Source of the DNA: Rhodospirillaceae bacterium
Lineage (GTDB): Bacteria; Pseudomonadota; Alphaproteobacteria; SHVP01
DNA: 64,000 nucleotides
Direction of reading: 5' to 3'
NCBI GenBank assembly: GCA_002722055.1
Contig: PBKD01000007.1
Coordinates: 62,001-126,000, forward strand
The notes below the pieces were generated by a model. It saw only the letters and a list, made by a program, of their open reading frames with translations. It was not told the origin of the DNA and searched no databases. A program made the translations under genes and the position numbers. Of this stretch, positions 61,473 to 64,000 are shown in pieces; the first letter of the stretch is position 1; every line of letters begins with the position of its first letter.

Positions 61473-63314
61473 TCAATTGTTATAAAATAAATTTACATTA
61501 GAATTGTCTATAATATTTGAATTAATAAACTTTCTTTTCCATACTTCAAAAAAAATTAGTCTTAAGAGTAGCTTCGAATTATCAGAAATTTTTTTCCTGT
61601 GTTCATCAATAAGAAAATTAATATATTTATGATTAAAATAACCTTGATTAATAAATTTACTATCGGACAATAAGTCTAAATATGATCCTAGTCCTTTCGA
61701 ATTGTTTAACCAAACGTTATAGGGTAGAACGAACCCCATTTTCTTTCTATTTATAAAATTATCAGGAAAGTATTTTGATGCTATTTGCTTAAGAATTCTT
61801 TTTTGTGTTTTATTTTTAATTTTTTCTTCTGGTATAATTTGGTTAAGAATTTTAAAAAGTTTTACATTACAAAATGGTACTCTTGTTTCCACAGATCCTG
61901 CCATAGACATTCTATCTTGCCTCTCTAGCAATGATTGTAAATAGCGTGTTTGATCAATATAGGTAAGTTGATTTAAGAATGAAAAACTATTAACTCTACG
62001 ATAACTATAGGATCCTATTTTTTTTATTTCTTTATTTAACATATTTTCTAGTTGACTAATATTACCTAATATTGAAATATTTTTTAACTCATCATAGCGC
62101 AATGTATTTTTCAGTGTCTTAAATTTCCATATATTAGGAATCAAATAGGGAGGTACTTTCAAATCCTTTATAGTTTCGGAGGTTTTGCTCAGAGTGGATC
62201 TTATGTACCTAGAGTAACCCAGGAAAAGCTCATCAGCTCCTTCTCCAGTAAGAATTACTTTAGATGTCTCTTTAGCATAGATACATAGAAGCATTAAGAA
62301 AACGCATGCTCCATGAATTACAGGCATATCCATATGCCAGGTTGCTTTTTCAAGACTGCCTATAAAGTCATTTTCATTTAGAACTAATTCAAAATGTTTT
62401 GTGCCATATTTATTTTTAATATAGTCTTGATATTTTTTTTCGCTGTTTGCATCTTCCAATGCCACAGAATATGTTCGAATATTTGAGTCATTTTTTGAGA
62501 GTAATGCTGTAATATAGCTAGAATCTAGCCCGCCACTTAGTTGTATATTATATCCGACGTCACTTCTTGTATGTCTGATTATGCTATTATCTAATTCATA
62601 TTCTATTTTTTCATAATCAATATAAGATGTAGGTTTAGATAGAGTATCTAAGTGATTATAGTACTCATAATTTCTTTTTTCTTCTTCTCTTTGAATTTGA
62701 ATGTAGTTTCCAGCATTGACTCTTTTTACATCATTATAGATAGTTTCTTCGCCAGAAATATATCTGTACATTATTTGTTCATAGATTTTTTTCTCATTTA
62801 TAGAAAGATTTTTTATATTAAGAAAAGCTTTTATTTCGCTTGAAAAAACTATACCTTCGTTTGTTTCTAGGTAAAAAAGTGGTTTTATACCTAATTGATC
62901 TCTTACAGCGTAAGCTGTATATTTTTTATTGTCTACTAGAACAAATGCGAACATGCCTTCAAAAATATTAAAACTTTCTATACCCCATTTATCAAAAGCA
63001 TTTATTATTACTTCCGTATCGCCCTTTGACTTAAAAGTATAGCCCATTTTTATTAAGTCTGACCTTATCTCAAGATAATTATATATTTCTCCATTAAAAG
63101 TAATAGAATACCTATTATCTAAACTATAAAATGGTTGAGAGCTTTTTTTTAAGTCAATAATTGACAATCTTTTATGTGCTAATCCATACCAATCTTCTAT
63201 TGCTATTCCTTCTCCATCTGGTCCTCGATGGCTTAATGAGTCAATTATTTTTTTTAAAACTATTTTGTTAACTTTAAAATTTTTTTTTGGAAATACAGCA
63301 ACTATACCGCACAT
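61473..63314 (-). CDS. asnB: AsnB-type glutamine-dependent amidotransferase (second copy)
   Basis: A 613-residue class-B asparagine synthetase fold. Cys2 of MCGIVAVF, LSHRGPDGEGIAIED, TFNGEIYNYLEIRS; PP-loop SGGLDSSYITALLSK (about residues 261-275); LTGEGADELFLGYSRY; VETRVPFCNVKLF near the C-terminus. It is a different lineage from the copy at 40735 (different loop residues and C-terminus). It lies among glycosyltransferases, so amidation of a polymer sugar is plausible, but a true asparagine synthetase cannot be excluded. Confidence 0.88.
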   Translation of the reverse strand: MCGIVAVFPKKNFKVNKIVLKKIIDSLSHRGPDGEGIAIEDWYGLAHKRLSIIDLKKSSQPFYSLDNRYSITFNGEIYNYLEIRSDLIKMGYTFKSKGDTEVIINAFDKWGIESFNIFEGMFAFVLVDNKKYTAYAVRDQLGIKPLFYLETNEGIVFSSEIKAFLNIKNLSINEKKIYEQIMYRYISGEETIYNDVKRVNAGNYIQIQREEEKRNYEYYNHLDTLSKPTSYIDYEKIEYELDNSIIRHTRSDVGYNIQLSGGLDSSYITALLSKNDSNIRTYSVALEDANSEKKYQDYIKNKYGTKHFELVLNENDFIGSLEKATWHMDMPVIHGACVFLMLLCIYAKETSKVILTGEGADELFLGYSRYIRSTLSKTSETIKDLKVPPYLIPNIWKFKTLKNTLRYDELKNISILGNISQLENMLNKEIKKIGSYSYRRVNSFSFLNQLTYIDQTRYLQSLLERQDRMSMAGSVETRVPFCNVKLFKILNQIIPEEKIKNKTQKRILKQIASKYFPDNFINRKKMGFVLPYNVWLNNSKGLGSYLDLLSDSKFINQGYFNHKYINFLIDEHRKKISDNSKLLLRLIFFEVWKRKFINSNIIDNSNVNLFYNN

Positions 63315-63352
63315 AAATGTTACCCTTTTTGATAAGTGTATATCTAAATTAA

Positions 63353-64000
63353 TTAAGAATTAAGAATATTATAAAATCTCATACAAAACTCTTGCTTAGC
63401 TTCAACAGATTTTAAATAATATAGATATTTACTTTGAGCTACCTCAGCTATTCTTATTGTTTCGCTATAATTGTCAATTGTTTCTTCCAATTTTTCAATC
63501 AAGTCAGAAAAATCCCAATTAAATGGTATATAAGTCTCATTCTGAATATAAAAATTAGGGTAAGTTTCAAGATGTTCCATATTAGGTTTAAGCAATATTC
63601 CCCCTTCTATAAAAGTCTCAAAATCTCTAAGTGAAAATTCACCCCAACCAAATGGTGAAACAACTATTTTACTATTTTTTATCTCTTTTATATACTTATA
63701 AATTGAAACTCTATCCAATTGATATTTTCTTTCCAATTTTTTTTTTAATAGTTTTCTATGAAATGCGATTGTCTCTCTGCTGTAATTTGTAGATATTCTA
63801 CAGAAAACGTCAATATCTCTTTCTATGCTTGGGCTTTTAAATAATTGAGGCCAATTTAAAAGTTGTTTGATTGGAATTTTTTTATATAAATTTGCTATGC
63901 GCCTTCCTATAAAACCATAATTTGCCAGACCATAGTTCCAAGAAACTTTAATTTTATCAATATATTCATTTTTAAGTATAGGTGTTGAATAAAATTCATC
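63353..64000 (-). CDS. Glycosyltransferase-like protein, N-terminus cut by window edge
   Basis: The minus-strand frame is open from the TAA at 63353 to the right edge, giving 215 C-terminal residues. The tract KIVVSPFGWGEFSLRDFETFIEGGILLKPNMEHLETYP matches the donor-domain end of exostosin-like or group-1 transferases, with SxxGWGExxxRxFE and a GxxLLKP pocket. A TTG at 63736 can be read as a start, but the frame continues upstream through 88 more sense codons, including DEFYSTPILKNEY at the edge, so that internal start is rejected. It lies upstream of asnB copy 2 on the same strand. Confidence 0.72.
   Translation of the reverse strand, partial: DEFYSTPILKNEYIDKIKVSWNYGLANYGFIGRRIANLYKKIPIKQLLNWPQLFKSPSIERDIDVFCRISTNYSRETIAFHRKLLKKKLERKYQLDRVSIYKYIKEIKNSKIVVSPFGWGEFSLRDFETFIEGGILLKPNMEHLETYPNFYIQNETYIPFNWDFSDLIEKLEETIDNYSETIRIAEVAQSKYLYYLKSVEAKQEFCMRFYNILNS

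Noticed and set aside
63353-63736. Short 127-residue protein starting at a TTG at 63736
   Set aside because: The same frame continues upstream without a stop to the window edge with protein-like sequence, so this is the tail of a longer glycosyltransferase-like gene.

Overview
The window reads as the chromosome of a low-GC (roughly 30% GC by eye), free-living alphaproteobacterium, probably a marine planktonic lineage. The evidence is gene content and order: split ATP-synthase genes in the order atpI-atpB-atpE-atpF'-atpF, a CcrM-type GANTC methyltransferase with its C-terminal DNA-contact domain beside mutY, dsbA next to smc, thrC followed by an M16 peptidase, thrB-rnhA, the moaB/transglycosylase/uracil-DNA glycosylase/ETF-QO/TPR/ispE block, and an alphaproteobacterial-type dCTP deaminase. 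A lineage name cannot be fixed from sequence alone. No tRNA, rRNA, CRISPR array, insertion sequence or phage gene was recognised.

Positions 1-33150 are densely packed core genes: dcd (cut by the left edge), thrC-M16 protease-GNAT, yqgE, a peroxiredoxin, thrB-rnhA, and a small lipoprotein. A tandem glycine riboswitch then controls gcvT-gcvH-gcvPA-gcvPB. Next come an odd alpha/beta hydrolase, the F0 ATP-synthase operon, smc with a DsbA-like thiol protein, a DUF721 protein, mutY, ccrM, rnhB, two small glycosyltransferase-fold genes, moaB, a lytic transglycosylase, a uracil-DNA glycosylase, ETF-QO, a TPR protein, ispE and a hydrolase lipoprotein.

From about 33179 to the right edge the window is one large cell-surface polysaccharide region. 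A first block builds nucleotide sugars: a TviB/WbpA-type UDP-GlcNAc 6-dehydrogenase, a WlbA/WbpB-like oxidoreductase, a WlbB/WbpD-like acetyltransferase, a WlbC/WbpE-like aminotransferase, an SDR epimerase and a second DegT aminotransferase. It also holds an O-antigen-polymerase-like membrane protein, an AsnB-type amidotransferase and a hexapeptide acetyltransferase. CysD and a CysN-CysC fusion make activated sulfate. A second block is a rearranged gfc/yjb export locus: a GfcA/YjbE-like secreted Gly/Ala/Thr protein with its own strong promoter, ribosome site and terminator; a YjbF lipoprotein; a long Wza-like SLBB exporter; and a YjbH outer-membrane protein. A third block holds glycosyltransferases, a second polymerase candidate, a Wzz-like chain-length protein, a UPF0104-type membrane protein, a WecB/WbpI-type 2-epimerase, a second AsnB and a glycosyltransferase cut by the right edge.

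Taken together (inference), these genes suggest an exported polysaccharide containing diacetamido-uronic acids, possibly amidated by the AsnB-like enzymes and possibly sulfated from locally made PAPS. No sulfotransferase, initiating glycosyl-phosphate transferase or Wzx flippase is visible in the window. The most unusual spots are the gfc/yjb junction at 46.0-47.3 kb, the sulfate-activation pair inside the polysaccharide cluster, the 20-bp perfect palindrome upstream of ccrM, a hydrolase with His in place of its nucleophile, and a uracil-DNA glycosylase with a single cysteine.
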